This document shows, one piece after another, positions 7,161-15,574 of a stretch of 39,927 nucleotides of DNA; position 1 is the first letter of the stretch, and each line of letters begins with the position of its first letter. Both the position numbers and the translations under genes were made by a program. This DNA is from Streptomyces sp. E2N166 (lineage in GTDB: Bacteria > Actinomycetota > Actinomycetes > Streptomycetales > Streptomycetaceae). The notes under the pieces are model-generated. The model was not told the origin of the DNA, did not search any database, and was given only the letters and a program-made list of their open reading frames with translations. The stretch spans positions 194,234-234,160 of the forward strand of contig NZ_RAIF01000031.1 of the NCBI RefSeq assembly GCF_003671715.1. Direction: 5' to 3'.

Positions 7161-8522
7161 TCACTTCTTCCCGGCGCCGCGCCGCACCGCCCTGCGCACC
7201 ACGCGCCGGGCCCGCCGCACCTGGAGCTTCGCGCGCAGTTGCGGACGGCTGCCGGGCAGGCCCAGCTCGGTCAGCCGCAGCTCGGGGAAGTAGTAGCCGG
7301 GGCCGGTGGCCAGGTTGGCGCGCAGCCAGGTCTCCGTCGGCTCGCGCAGATCCGCGTACGTCTTGGGCTGCATGCAGAAACCGATCGCCCGGACCAGCGG
7401 TGACAGCGTCTCGGGGACCGTGCCGACGAGTGCGGGCGTCCGACCGCGCTCCAGGTCGGGCACCAGGTGGTCGACGACGGCCAGGGGCACGCGGTTGCTG
7501 TTCGGGTACGGCTTGAGCCGCTCCATCACCAGCGCCGTCCCCACCCGGGCGATGGGCACGTCGTAGTAGGCGGAGGCGGTCACCATCGCCGTGGAGAAGC
7601 AGCCGACGACGAGTTCGGGCGCGCAGTGGTGGTACAGCGTCTCGGCCAGCAGGGGCGCGTCCAGCACGGTGAGCCGCACGCCCGCGTCCGCCGCCGCCTT
7701 GCTCAGCGCGGCCGTGTAGCCGGCGGGCGCGGTCGGGTGGGGCTTGAAGACGACGGACCGGTGCCCGGCGCGCGCGGCCCCGGTGAGCATGCGGACGTGG
7801 AGGTCCTCTTCCTCCTCCGCGCCCAGGATGTTGATCGCCGCCAGATACTGGCCGAGCAGTACGGCGGTCGGCTGCTCCCGCAGCACGGGCGCCAGTCGCG
7901 GGTCGTCCGCCGCGTCGTGGGAGATCTCGTCGAGCACCGCGCGGAACGCCCCGTCCGGGACGACCTCGGGCGGGACGCCGTACTCGGACAGCAGCATCGG
8001 CCGCAGACCCGGTATCAGGTCGAGGTGGAGCAGCCGTCGAATGCGGCGCGCGATGGTCAGCGGCAGCTTCTCGCGGGTCGGACCGTAGCTCATCAGGCCG
8101 TCGGCGTACACGTGGACGGTGCTCTCGGAGAAGATCGCCGCCAGCGCGCGGGCCGGATTGACCTGGATCGACTCGACGGCGAGCTCGATCATGTCCCGCT
8201 CGCCGATGCCCCAGGCGAGACGGAACGCCTTCTGCCACAGCGGCACGTCGTTCCCGCGCGGACCCCAGGAGCTGGGGTGGTGCGGGCGGATCGCCTCGTT
8301 CCAGCCGACCACGGAGTCGAACCGGCCGGTTATTCGCTCGTAGCCGTGCATCTCGTCGAGGCGCAGCGCGGTCTCGGGTATGGCGGCGTTGTTGGAGACC
8401 AGCAGGATGCGCCGGGCCCCGTCGCGCGGCCCGAACAGGCCCGCGTCGAGCGCCGCGGCGAGGGTGGCCGCTCCGTACAGGGTGGAGACCTGGAAGATCT
8501 GGGTCTTGAGGGGCATGGTCAC
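7161..8522 (-). CDS. Alpha-2,8-polysialyltransferase-family glycosyltransferase, copy B
   Basis: 453 residues from GTG 8522; an ATG two codons in is an alternative. The polysialyltransferase (POLYST, GT38-like) signatures are visible: an acidic-Gly element VYADGLMSYG around 138-147, the HP motif FKPHP (259-263) and the Ser/Thr motif GCFSTA (307-312). These enzymes transfer nonulosonic acid from CMP-sugars. The C-terminus is very basic (RRARRVVRRAVRRGAGKK) and probably binds the membrane. GTG 8522 overlaps the stop of the upstream GT2 gene as GTGA, so translation is coupled. It is clearly paralogous to 13226-14581, including the start LYG.ATLAAALD.G.F and the phrase NSNRVP. It could instead add a different sugar, but CMP-nonulosonate chemistry fits the locus. 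Confidence 0.8.
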   Translation of the reverse strand: MTMPLKTQIFQVSTLYGAATLAAALDAGLFGPRDGARRILLVSNNAAIPETALRLDEMHGYERITGRFDSVVGWNEAIRPHHPSSWGPRGNDVPLWQKAFRLAWGIGERDMIELAVESIQVNPARALAAIFSESTVHVYADGLMSYGPTREKLPLTIARRIRRLLHLDLIPGLRPMLLSEYGVPPEVVPDGAFRAVLDEISHDAADDPRLAPVLREQPTAVLLGQYLAAINILGAEEEEDLHVRMLTGAARAGHRSVVFKPHPTAPAGYTAALSKAAADAGVRLTVLDAPLLAETLYHHCAPELVVGCFSTAMVTASAYYDVPIARVGTALVMERLKPYPNSNRVPLAVVDHLVPDLERGRTPALVGTVPETLSPLVRAIGFCMQPKTYADLREPTETWLRANLATGPGYYFPELRLTELGLPGSRPQLRAKLQVRRARRVVRRAVRRGAGKK

Positions 8523-9484
8523 GCAGCCTTCCGCCCGTCACGCAGGCGGCTGAGCAACCTGCTCCGAGTGCTGTCGATGGTCCGGAGGGTCTCGTCCAGC
8601 ACGTGCTGGGGCATCCGGTGCAGAGCGTCCCGCGCTTCGCGCCGCAGCCGCTGGGCCGCCGATGCCTCGTACTCGTTCACCTTGCCGATGTGGAAGGCGA
8701 TCATGGCGCAGTACGTCCGTACGGCCTTGGGGAGGAAGCGCTCGGCCTCCGGGTCCTTCAGCAGGTCCGCCAGGAGCATGTCGTAGGCCGGGATGAAGTC
8801 CAGCTGGCGGGAGTCCTTGATCTGGGTGAGCGAGGTGGCGACGCCCCGCCGGTAGAACACCCCGTGCAGACCGACGGACGCGTACGACTCGGCCTTCAGG
8901 TGCAGGCGCCAGATCCACAGCCGGTCCTCGGCCGTGCGCAGTTCGGTCGCGAAGCGCATCCCGCCGTCGTCGAAGAGGTGCCGGCGGTAGATCCCCGCCC
9001 AGACGAAGGGGTAGTCGACCATCGTCTCCATGTGGGGAGGCGCTATCCCGTCGCGTGGGTCCATCACGGTGTTGCGCACGGGGGCCGGGGGCCGCCGGAC
9101 CACCCGCTCGGTGCCGGTGGCCTGGACGTGGTCGGTGCGGGCGAAGTCGCAGCCCAACTCCTCCATCCAGGAGACCAGCTCGGTGAGATACCCGGGCCCG
9201 TACCAGTCGTCGCCGTCGAGGAAGGTGACGAAGTCGCCGCGGGCCGCGTCGATTCCGCTGTTGCGCGCCTGGGCGATGCCCATGTTCTTCTCGTGCCGGA
9301 TCACCCTGGCGTCGGAACGTCCCTCCGCCCAGCGGTCCACCGCCCAAGAGGTGGAATCCGTGGAGCAGTCGTCGACGAGCAGGAACTCGAAGTCGGGGCC
9401 CGCGTTGTTGGCGAGACTTCTCAGCGTGCTCTCGGCGAATGCTTCCACATTGTGCATGGGGACGACGACGGACAGTTTCGGCAC
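8519..9484 (-). CDS. GT2-family glycosyltransferase, copy B
   Basis: 321 residues, GT-A fold. LSVVVPMHNVEAF opens the nucleotide-binding domain, VDDCSTD is at about 37-43, and the metal-binding DGDD is in FVTFLDGDDW near residue 90. The acceptor region has RTAEDRLWIW (the ED catalytic-base region) and GVFYRRGVATSLTQIKD. The C-terminal 80 residues are helical and basic (RLLSRLRDG). GTG 9484 is preceded by GAGAGG 5 bases upstream. First gene of a two-gene unit with the polysialyltransferase-like gene, sharing a GTGA overlap. The same pairing, overlap and motifs recur at 15567-13226. It probably builds the sugar to which nonulosonate is added, or alternates with it in the repeat unit (inference). 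Confidence 0.85.
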   Translation of the reverse strand: MPKLSVVVPMHNVEAFAESTLRSLANNAGPDFEFLLVDDCSTDSTSWAVDRWAEGRSDARVIRHEKNMGIAQARNSGIDAARGDFVTFLDGDDWYGPGYLTELVSWMEELGCDFARTDHVQATGTERVVRRPPAPVRNTVMDPRDGIAPPHMETMVDYPFVWAGIYRRHLFDDGGMRFATELRTAEDRLWIWRLHLKAESYASVGLHGVFYRRGVATSLTQIKDSRQLDFIPAYDMLLADLLKDPEAERFLPKAVRTYCAMIAFHIGKVNEYEASAAQRLRREARDALHRMPQHVLDETLRTIDSTRSRLLSRLRDGRKAA

Positions 9485-9495
9485 ACGGGCCTCTC

Positions 9496-9597
9496 ACGCT
9501 AGAAGGTCGGGGATTGGAACAGGCTAGCCACGCTCCCGGATTCGGCGGTGTCGAAGAAGGCGCGGAGAAGCGAACTCCATTCGCAGGGGAGGTGAAT
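9496..9597 (-). promoter_or_regulatory. Promoter region of the copy B transferase module
   Basis: On the minus strand ATTCACCTCCC (9597-9587) and GTTCGCTTCTC (9575-9565) are exactly 22 bp apart, the spacing of two PhoP repeat units. Each matches the consensus only partly. Candidate -10 hexamers are TAGCCT (9526-9521) and TAGCGT (9501-9496). The second half-site closely resembles GTTCGCTTCAC in front of copy A. Confidence 0.35.
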
Positions 9598-9607
9598 TCT
9601 TGGTGTC

Positions 9608-11839
9608 TCAGGCCGATCCGAAGGTATTTTGCAGTTCCTCGATGTTCGACCGAGTGGTCTTCCACAGGAATTCCTGCGCGGTGTGCACGTCCGCCACCGC
9701 CGCCGCGTGGTCGTCGAGGATCGCCGAGGCCCGCTCCGCGAGCCGGGGGCCCAGCCCGCGGTCGTGCACGGACAGCCCCCAGTCCCGGCGCCCGATGTCG
9801 GACAGGAAGTAGGCGAGCTTCGGGTGGGAGACCAGGCTGAGGATCGGGGTCCCGCAGCCGAAGGGGATCATCCCGGCGTGCCCGCGCATCCCGATCACCA
9901 GCCGCGACCGGCGGTACAGATCCCGGATCCCGTCGTTCGACAGGTCGTAGAGCTGCTCGACGGGCAGCGCGAGGCCGTGCTCCCGGCGCAGGTCGTGCAC
10001 GAACTTCTCGTCGGCCGGCATGTGGGCCGCGTACCGCACGTCCGCCCGCTCCCGCAGACCGCGCAGCGCGGTGGCCATCTGGGCGAGGAAGTGGCCGTAG
10101 TCGTGCCCGAACCGCAGGCCCGCGCGGTCGTACGCGCAGTTGACCAGGACGGTGTCGGACCGCTCCGGCGGAGCGAGCAGGCCGGGGTCGAGGTGCCGGG
10201 CCACCGTGGTCGGGCAGGGCTGGTAGCGCACCCGGTCGCGCAGACCGGCGGGGAGCAGCTCGCGGACCCGGTCGATCGAACCGTGGTTGCGCAGCCCGAA
10301 GAACGCCGACCGTTCGACCAGGACCCGCAGGCTCTCGGCGAACCGGCCCCGGCGGTAGAGCTGCCCGTCGAACACGTTGTAGCCGACCGCGAACACCGCC
10401 AGCGGCGCGGTGACGCGGGCCAGGAGGTCGTCCGGCACGTTCCACTGCCAGTGGCTGTTGCCGTTGGGGGAGGTGTCCGGGAGGAAGAGCCCGCCGCCGC
10501 CCACGATCACCCCGCGCCGCGCGTTCAGCTGCTCCAGCGCGGCCTCGTCGACCAGCCGGTGCACGGGCTGCGGGTACCAGCGGCGCGGGCCGGTGTCCGG
10601 GCCGAAGCACATGCGCACGGCCTCGGGCAGGACCTTGTCCCCCGCGTTCTCGTTGCCCTCGGCGAACAGGGCCACGTGCGCCAGCTGGTCCCCGGCGGCG
10701 TCGCCCGGCTGCCGCGGCTCCGGGACCTCCGGGCGGGTGCGCGTGTACCAGCTGTGGCAGCCGGCGTCGGTGGGGTCGGCGTCCAGGCCCTCGCGGGCGT
10801 AGGCGTGCGCGTCCTCCTCCCGCCCGCACAGCCAGGACAGGCGGGCGAGCTGCGCGAAGGCGCGCGGGGCGACGTCGGGGGACGCCGCCGCGAGCAGCAG
10901 ATGCCCCTCGGCCTCGTCGTAGCGCGAGAGCGCCATCAGGCACAGGCCGAGCGTCTCGTGGCAGCGCGGCGCGTCCAGCCGGTCCGCGACGACCGGGGCG
11001 AGGGCCTCGACGGCCTCGTCGTAGCGTCCCTGCCCGCGGTACACGTCGGCGACCGTACGGGCGAGGTCCAGGGAGGGGCGGGCCGCCAGCAGGGGCGGCG
11101 CGCAGTGCGCCAGCAGGTCGGGATGCTTGCGTCCGGGCAGGGCGCAGTAGGCGGCCCGGAACTCCTCGTCGCTCATCTCGAAGCGGCGGCGCGCCTCGAC
11201 GGCCGGGCCGTATCCGGGCGCGTCGAGCGGACCGGTGAAGCGCAGGACGGTGACGTGCGCGGGCACCGGCAGGTCGTCGTGGAGGCGGCGGGCGAGGAAG
11301 TCGTACCGCGCGTCGAGCGGGGCCAGCACGCCGTCGAGCACCGGCCCGAGGTCCTCGGTGACGCCGGAGAGCCGGGCCGCCAGGGCGTCGTCCACGTCGG
11401 CGCGCTGGACGACGAGGAGACCGTCCGGCAGTACGACGCGCCGCTCCCCGGCCTCCCCGGCGCACACCAACTGGGCGACGGCGCCCACCCCGTGGCGCAT
11501 CCGCAGCAGCTCACCGATGTCGCCCAGGACCACCATGGCGGGATCCAGGGCGACGACGGTGTCGTAGTCCGCCAGCCGGAAGACGTCCCCACGGCCCTCG
11601 GCCCGGCGCGTGACGACGCGCGGGTGCAGTCGGCGCAGCGGGTCGAACGAGGCGTCGGGCAGACCGCGGTGCAGGACCACGAAGTCCTCGCACACGCCCG
11701 GGTTGGTCAGCGCCAGGCTGCGTATCAGGGCGGGGAGGCCGGGCAGGCCGTCCTCGTCGGTGTGGACGGCGAAGGCGATCCGGCGTCTGCCGGTGACGGT
11801 GCTCCGGTCGTCCGCGGAGGAGGCGGAGGAGTGGGTCAT
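9608..11839 (-). CDS. Fusion: degenerate GT8-like domain, TPR repeats, polysaccharide pyruvyltransferase
   Basis: 743 residues from ATG 11839, which overlaps the upstream stop as ATGA. Residues about 20-210 resemble GT8 transferases (RIAFAVHTDEDGLPGLPALI, then YDTVVALDPAMVVLGDI). The DxD metal site reads DPA (99-101), and the usual HFxG near the end reads RFTG (200-203), so this domain may be inactive. Residues about 255-400 are TPR-like helices (RYDEAVEAL, RYDEAEGHLL). The C-terminal 320 residues carry pyruvyltransferase landmarks: ENAGDKVLPEAV, GGGGLFLPD, FGLRNHGSIDRV and GMRGHAGMIPFGCGTPILSL. The enzyme would ketalise a sugar with phosphoenolpyruvate, adding negative charge to the polymer. 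A reading frame that stays open upstream to 12193 is only overlap with the next gene. Confidence 0.75.
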   Translation of the reverse strand: MTHSSASSADDRSTVTGRRRIAFAVHTDEDGLPGLPALIRSLALTNPGVCEDFVVLHRGLPDASFDPLRRLHPRVVTRRAEGRGDVFRLADYDTVVALDPAMVVLGDIGELLRMRHGVGAVAQLVCAGEAGERRVVLPDGLLVVQRADVDDALAARLSGVTEDLGPVLDGVLAPLDARYDFLARRLHDDLPVPAHVTVLRFTGPLDAPGYGPAVEARRRFEMSDEEFRAAYCALPGRKHPDLLAHCAPPLLAARPSLDLARTVADVYRGQGRYDEAVEALAPVVADRLDAPRCHETLGLCLMALSRYDEAEGHLLLAAASPDVAPRAFAQLARLSWLCGREEDAHAYAREGLDADPTDAGCHSWYTRTRPEVPEPRQPGDAAGDQLAHVALFAEGNENAGDKVLPEAVRMCFGPDTGPRRWYPQPVHRLVDEAALEQLNARRGVIVGGGGLFLPDTSPNGNSHWQWNVPDDLLARVTAPLAVFAVGYNVFDGQLYRRGRFAESLRVLVERSAFFGLRNHGSIDRVRELLPAGLRDRVRYQPCPTTVARHLDPGLLAPPERSDTVLVNCAYDRAGLRFGHDYGHFLAQMATALRGLRERADVRYAAHMPADEKFVHDLRREHGLALPVEQLYDLSNDGIRDLYRRSRLVIGMRGHAGMIPFGCGTPILSLVSHPKLAYFLSDIGRRDWGLSVHDRGLGPRLAERASAILDDHAAAVADVHTAQEFLWKTTRSNIEELQNTFGSA

Positions 11840-13101
11840 CGCAGGGCGATCCTCATCTTGCTGTCGTCGACGTGCGTCGCGCGGTCCATGACCCACTCGG
11901 CCTCCCTGGGCCGCAGCCGGCCGGGCAGGGTGAAGCCGATGAGGTCCAGGCGGGGGCTCGCGTCCAGGAAGTCCAGGAGCCTGAGAACGGTGAAGGCCGT
12001 GGTCGCCGCCGTCCCCCAGCCGTCCTCGCCCAGCAGGGCCGGGTCGACCAGGGGCCGGCGCAGGGAGGCGTCCCCGACGTGGTCCTGCGCGCCGGGAACG
12101 AGCCGTTCCCGGGTGGCGCGGCGCCAGGCGGCGGCCGGGTCGCCGAACACCAGCCGGACACCGGCCGGCCGCGTCCAGGCGGGCCCCTCCCACGGGGCGT
12201 CGCCCCGCAGCGAGACGGCGTGCAGATCGGTGCGCTCGCCGGTGCCCTCGGCCCGGACGCGGAACGCGTCGCAGCGCACCACCAGGTCGTAGCGGTCGAT
12301 CTCGGCGCCCAGCGTGCTCCCGGCGACGTCACCGGCGTTCGCGACCAGGCACACCGTCCGCCCCGCGACCAGGCCCCGCAGACCGCCGACGCCGATCGGG
12401 GTGCCGCCGCCGAGCAACGGGTCCGGCATCCCGGCCCGTTCGACGAGCCGGCGGTACGTGCCGTACAGCTCCAGGAGGCGCCGTACGCCGGGGTCGCCCA
12501 GGCCGTGCTCGGCGACCCGCGCCCGTACGTACGCGGCGAACCGCGGCGAGACGGCCGCGGTGGTCGCATGGGGCTGTCCGAGCAGGTCGCGCAGTTCGGA
12601 GCCGGCCTCGGGGAAGAGCGCGACGGCCGCGTCGAGGCAGGCCCGCCGGCGCCGCAGGGTGTCCATCCTGCGGGCGACCTCGGGCGCCGCATCGCCGTTC
12701 GGCAGCAGCGTGACGTACCGCTCGTAGCACTCCAGCGCCTCGTCACCGCGGCCGAGACCGTCCAGGGCCAGGCCGCGCAGCCGCCACGCCCCCTTGGACC
12801 GCTCCCGGATCCGGGCCGACGTCTCGGCGACGCCCAGCGCCAGGCCGAGCCCGCTGTCCCCGCCGGCCTCCAGGGCGCGCTCGCCGACCTGGAGCAGGGC
12901 GTCGAAGTGGTCGGCCGCGGGGCTGTCGAGGGAGGCCGCCAGGGCGCCGATGGCCTGGGTGAGCCTGGCCTGCGGGGGAGTGGTCCCGGCGCCCCGCACC
13001 GCGAGGTGCTCACCGCACAGTCGCATGCCCCGGGCGTACAGCGCCGGCCTGGCGGCTTCTTTCTGCCGTGCCTTGAACAATCCCGCCAGGGGCTTCGTCA
13101 T
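11836..13101 (-). CDS. TPR protein with GT29-like (sialylmotif) transferase domain
   Basis: 421 residues from ATG 13101. Residues about 40-230 are helical TPR-like repeats (GRGDEALECYERYVTLLP). The C-terminal domain opens with VCLVANAGDVAGSTLGAEID (250-269) and goes on RYDLVVRCDAF. This reproduces the spacing of the large sialylmotif of animal-type sialyltransferases: Cys, Val, Asn, Gly, Ser, Gly, ID, D, V, R. A small-motif equivalent is GWGTAATTAFTVLRLLDFL through LIGF (361-390). His410 lies in a short conserved-looking tail (ATHVDDSKMR). This predicts a CMP-nonulosonate transferase. It overlaps the pyruvyltransferase fusion by 4 bases, so the two products are made together. Family assignment rests on motif recall only, with no alignment. 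Confidence 0.65.
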   Translation of the reverse strand: MTKPLAGLFKARQKEAARPALYARGMRLCGEHLAVRGAGTTPPQARLTQAIGALAASLDSPAADHFDALLQVGERALEAGGDSGLGLALGVAETSARIRERSKGAWRLRGLALDGLGRGDEALECYERYVTLLPNGDAAPEVARRMDTLRRRRACLDAAVALFPEAGSELRDLLGQPHATTAAVSPRFAAYVRARVAEHGLGDPGVRRLLELYGTYRRLVERAGMPDPLLGGGTPIGVGGLRGLVAGRTVCLVANAGDVAGSTLGAEIDRYDLVVRCDAFRVRAEGTGERTDLHAVSLRGDAPWEGPAWTRPAGVRLVFGDPAAAWRRATRERLVPGAQDHVGDASLRRPLVDPALLGEDGWGTAATTAFTVLRLLDFLDASPRLDLIGFTLPGRLRPREAEWVMDRATHVDDSKMRIALR

Positions 13102-13152
13102 GCGTTCCACCGTTCTCCGATCGGAGGCCGAATGTGCCCCAGCACGACGGGT

Positions 13153-13185
13153 CGCGGGTGGCTGTCCGGCGGACGGTGGGTGAAC
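13153..13185 (-). promoter_or_regulatory. PHO-box-like triple repeat before the GT29-like gene
   Basis: Reading leftward: GTTCACCCACC (13185-13175), GTCCGCCGGAC (13174-13164), AGCCACCCGCG (13163-13153). These are three contiguous 11-base units; the first fits 10 and the third 9 of 11 positions of the PhoP repeat unit. No convincing -10 was picked; CACATT about 25 bases further on is one option. Confidence 0.4.
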
Positions 13186-13222
13186 ACTCTCCCCCCGGCG
13201 GGCGGCCGGTGCCCACCGTCCG
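13170..13222. terminator. Inverted repeat, possible terminator after the copy A transferase
   Basis: CGGACGGTGGG (13170-13180) and CCCACCGTCCG (13212-13222) form a perfect 11-bp stem with a 31-base loop, just after the stop of the polysialyltransferase-like gene at 13226. It overlaps the PHO-like units, so folding and regulator binding may compete. The long loop makes termination uncertain. Confidence 0.4.
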
Positions 13223-13225
13223 GCC

Positions 13226-14581
13226 TCACCGCCCCATCGAGCGCCGGACGGCCCGCGCCCGGCGCACCACCTTCCGCGCCGTGGAGTTGTGCGGCAGGAA
13301 CCCGAGCCGCGCCGGAATGCCGCCCGGCAGCCCCAGGGAGGTGAGCCGGCGCTTCTTGAAATACCGCCAGGTGCGCGCGTCCAGGTGCTCGCGCAGGTAC
13401 TTCTCGGCCGCCGGCCGCAGCTCCGGCAGTACCTTCGGCTGCATCGCGAACCCCACGGTCCGCACCAGCGCGGCGAGCGCGCCGATGTCCGTGCCCTGCC
13501 GCCCCTCGGTGACGGCGGCTGCGTCGGACAGGTCCGGAAGGAGCGCGTCCACGATGGTGGCCGGGACACGGTTGCTGTTCTCGTACGGCGTCAGCCGGTC
13601 CAGCAGCGTCTCGGTGCCGACGCGGGCGACCGGCAGGCCGTACAGCGCGGACGCGGTGAGCAGGGCCGTGGAGAAGCAGCCGACGACCAGCGCCGGACGC
13701 GTCCGCTGGAACAGCACCTCGGCGAGGACCGGTGTCTCCACCACGGTGAGGTCGACGCCGAGCCGCTCGGCCTCCTGCTCCAGGACACGGGTGAAACGGG
13801 CCGGAGCCGTGGGGTGCGCCTTGAACACCACGCGCGTGTGCCCGAGGCCGGCGGCGCCGGTCAGCATCCGCACGTGCAGGTTCTCCTCCTCCTCGGCGGA
13901 GAGGATGCCCAGCGCCGACAGGTACTGGCCGAGCAGCACCGCGGGCCGCTCCACGTCCGGCAGACCGGCGCCGGTGTCCGCCAGGCCGACGCCGGTGTCC
14001 GCCAGTTCGGCCAGCACCTTGGTGAACGCCGGGGACGGCACGATCTCCGGCTCCACGCCGAACTCGGTCAGCAGCAGCGGCGCGAGCCCCGGCACCAGGT
14101 CCAGGTGGAGCAGCCGCTCCACGCGCGTGCCGACCAGCGGGGCGAGCTTGGTGCGGGTGGGCCCGTAGCTCATCAGGCCGTCCGCGTAGACGGTCAGGGG
14201 CGCGTCGGTGAAGATCTGCGACACCCCGAGCGCCGGGTGCGCCTGGATCGACTCCACGGCCAGCGCCACGTCGTCGTCGCCCAGCCCCCAGGCCAGCCGC
14301 AGGTGCCGCTCCCACATCGGCACGTCCTCCAGCCGAGGCGACCAGCCGCCGGGGTGGAAGGGGCGGATCGCCTCGTTCCACGACACCACGTCGTCGAACC
14401 GGCCCCGCAACCGCTCGAACCCGGGCATCTCGTCCACGGACGGGGCCGTCTCGGGCGTCGCCGCGTTGTTGGAGACCAGCAGGATCCGCCGGTCGGCCGG
14501 TTCGAAGCAGCCGGTGTCCAGGGCCGCGGCGAGCGTGGCCGTGCCGTACAGCGTCGACGCCAGGAAGATCTGTGTGGTCAC
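13226..14581 (-). CDS. Alpha-2,8-polysialyltransferase-family glycosyltransferase, copy A
   Basis: 451 residues from GTG 14581, which overlaps the upstream GT2 stop as GTGA. Signatures are VYADGLMSYG (131-140), FKAHP (253-257; KPHP in copy B) and GCFSTA (301-306). The C-terminus is basic (ARKVVRRARAVRRSMGR). The protein aligns by eye along its whole length with copy B at 7161-8522. A 21-bp near-perfect tandem repeat at 13964-14005 inserts ADTGVGL/ADTGAGL around residues 194-207, in a region where copy B differs. Probable role: adding nonulosonic acid to the wall polymer from the CMP-sugar. Two diverged copies suggest different acceptors or linkages (inference). Confidence 0.8.
   Translation of the reverse strand: MTTQIFLASTLYGTATLAAALDTGCFEPADRRILLVSNNAATPETAPSVDEMPGFERLRGRFDDVVSWNEAIRPFHPGGWSPRLEDVPMWERHLRLAWGLGDDDVALAVESIQAHPALGVSQIFTDAPLTVYADGLMSYGPTRTKLAPLVGTRVERLLHLDLVPGLAPLLLTEFGVEPEIVPSPAFTKVLAELADTGVGLADTGAGLPDVERPAVLLGQYLSALGILSAEEEENLHVRMLTGAAGLGHTRVVFKAHPTAPARFTRVLEQEAERLGVDLTVVETPVLAEVLFQRTRPALVVGCFSTALLTASALYGLPVARVGTETLLDRLTPYENSNRVPATIVDALLPDLSDAAAVTEGRQGTDIGALAALVRTVGFAMQPKVLPELRPAAEKYLREHLDARTWRYFKKRRLTSLGLPGGIPARLGFLPHNSTARKVVRRARAVRRSMGR
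13964..14005 (-). repeat. Intragenic 21-bp tandem duplication
   Basis: Two adjacent 21-bp copies (13964-13984 and 13985-14005) differ at 2 positions and keep the reading frame. They encode ADTGVGL and ADTGAGL in a surface-like loop of the copy A transferase. Confidence 0.8.
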
Positions 14582-15567
14582 GCCGCCGCCCCCGCTTCCG
14601 GCTGACCCGCGGTCGCGCGCCGGCGCAGCCGGCGCAGCCGCGTGGCCCGCTCGGCGTCCATCGAGCCGAGCACCTCGTCGAGCGCGTCCTGCGGCATCCG
14701 CCGCAGCGCCGCCGCGCTCCTCGCCTTCAGTATCCGGGCCACGGCAGGCTCGAACCTTTCGACGGAACCGAGATGGTGGGAGATGATCGCGCAGTACGTG
14801 CGCACCGCCTTCGGCACCAGCCGCGCGGCGTCCGCGTCCCCGGCCGCGCCCGCGAGCACCTCGTCGAAGGCGCGGATGAAGTCGAGCTGGCGGACGTCAC
14901 CGATCTGGGTGAGCGAGGACGCCACCCCGCGCCGGTAGAAGACACCGAGCAGTCCGGTCACCGCGAAGGACTCCGCCTCCCGGTGCAGCTTCCAGATCCA
15001 CGGCCGGTCCTCGGCCGTGCGCAGTCCGTCGGTGAAGTGCAGCAGGCCCCGTTCGGCCAGCCGGCGGTGGTAGACGCCCGCCCACGCGTAGGCGTAGTCG
15101 ACGGAGGTGGTCCGGTGGGCGGGCAGGATCGCGTCGCGCGGACGCAGCGCCACGTTGCGCCGGCCGTGCGGCACCCGGTGCAGCGTGCGGTTCCGTCCCG
15201 TGCACTGCACGTGGTCGGTGCGCACGAAGTCGACGCCCAGCCGCTCGATCGTCTCCACCAGCCGGGCGCAGTGGCCGGGCGCCAGCCAGTCGTCGCCGTC
15301 GAGGAAGGTGACGTACTCGCCGCGCGCCCGGTCGATGCCGGTGTTGCGGGCGGTCGCCAGGCCACCGTTGCGCTCGTGTATGACCAGCACCGCCCCCGGC
15401 AGCTCACGCTCGGCGCGCGCGAGGAGATCCACGGTCCCGTCGGTCGAGCAGTCGTCGACGAGAATGAACTCGAAGTCGTCCCGCGCGTTGGCGCTGAGAC
15501 TCCGCAGGGTGTCTGGTGTGTATTGCCGCACGTTGTAGAACGGCACGATGACGGAGAGCTTGGGCAC
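14578..15567 (-). CDS. GT2-family glycosyltransferase, copy A
   Basis: 329 residues, GT-A fold. LSVIVPFYNVRQY, VDDCSTDGT and the metal site in FLDGDDWLAPG are present, followed by RTAEDRPWIWKLH and GVFYRRGVASSLTQIGDVRQ. These phrases are nearly identical to copy B at 8519-9484. GTG 15567 has no ribosome site. TAACGT (15580-15575) ends exactly 7 bases upstream, as expected of a leaderless transcript. It heads a two-gene unit with the polysialyltransferase-like gene and is divergent from the DUF6716 gene, whose start has the same arrangement. Role: formation of the acceptor or alternating sugar of the polymer (inference). Confidence 0.85.
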   Translation of the reverse strand: MPKLSVIVPFYNVRQYTPDTLRSLSANARDDFEFILVDDCSTDGTVDLLARAERELPGAVLVIHERNGGLATARNTGIDRARGEYVTFLDGDDWLAPGHCARLVETIERLGVDFVRTDHVQCTGRNRTLHRVPHGRRNVALRPRDAILPAHRTTSVDYAYAWAGVYHRRLAERGLLHFTDGLRTAEDRPWIWKLHREAESFAVTGLLGVFYRRGVASSLTQIGDVRQLDFIRAFDEVLAGAAGDADAARLVPKAVRTYCAIISHHLGSVERFEPAVARILKARSAAALRRMPQDALDEVLGSMDAERATRLRRLRRRATAGQPEAGAAA

Positions 15568-15574
15568 GTGAACG

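Noticed and set aside
11840..12193. Upstream extension of the pyruvyltransferase fusion beyond ATG 11839
   Set aside because: The extension overlaps the coding sequence of the sialylmotif gene in another frame and reads as low-complexity; the ATGA overlap at 11836-11839 is a clear coupled start.
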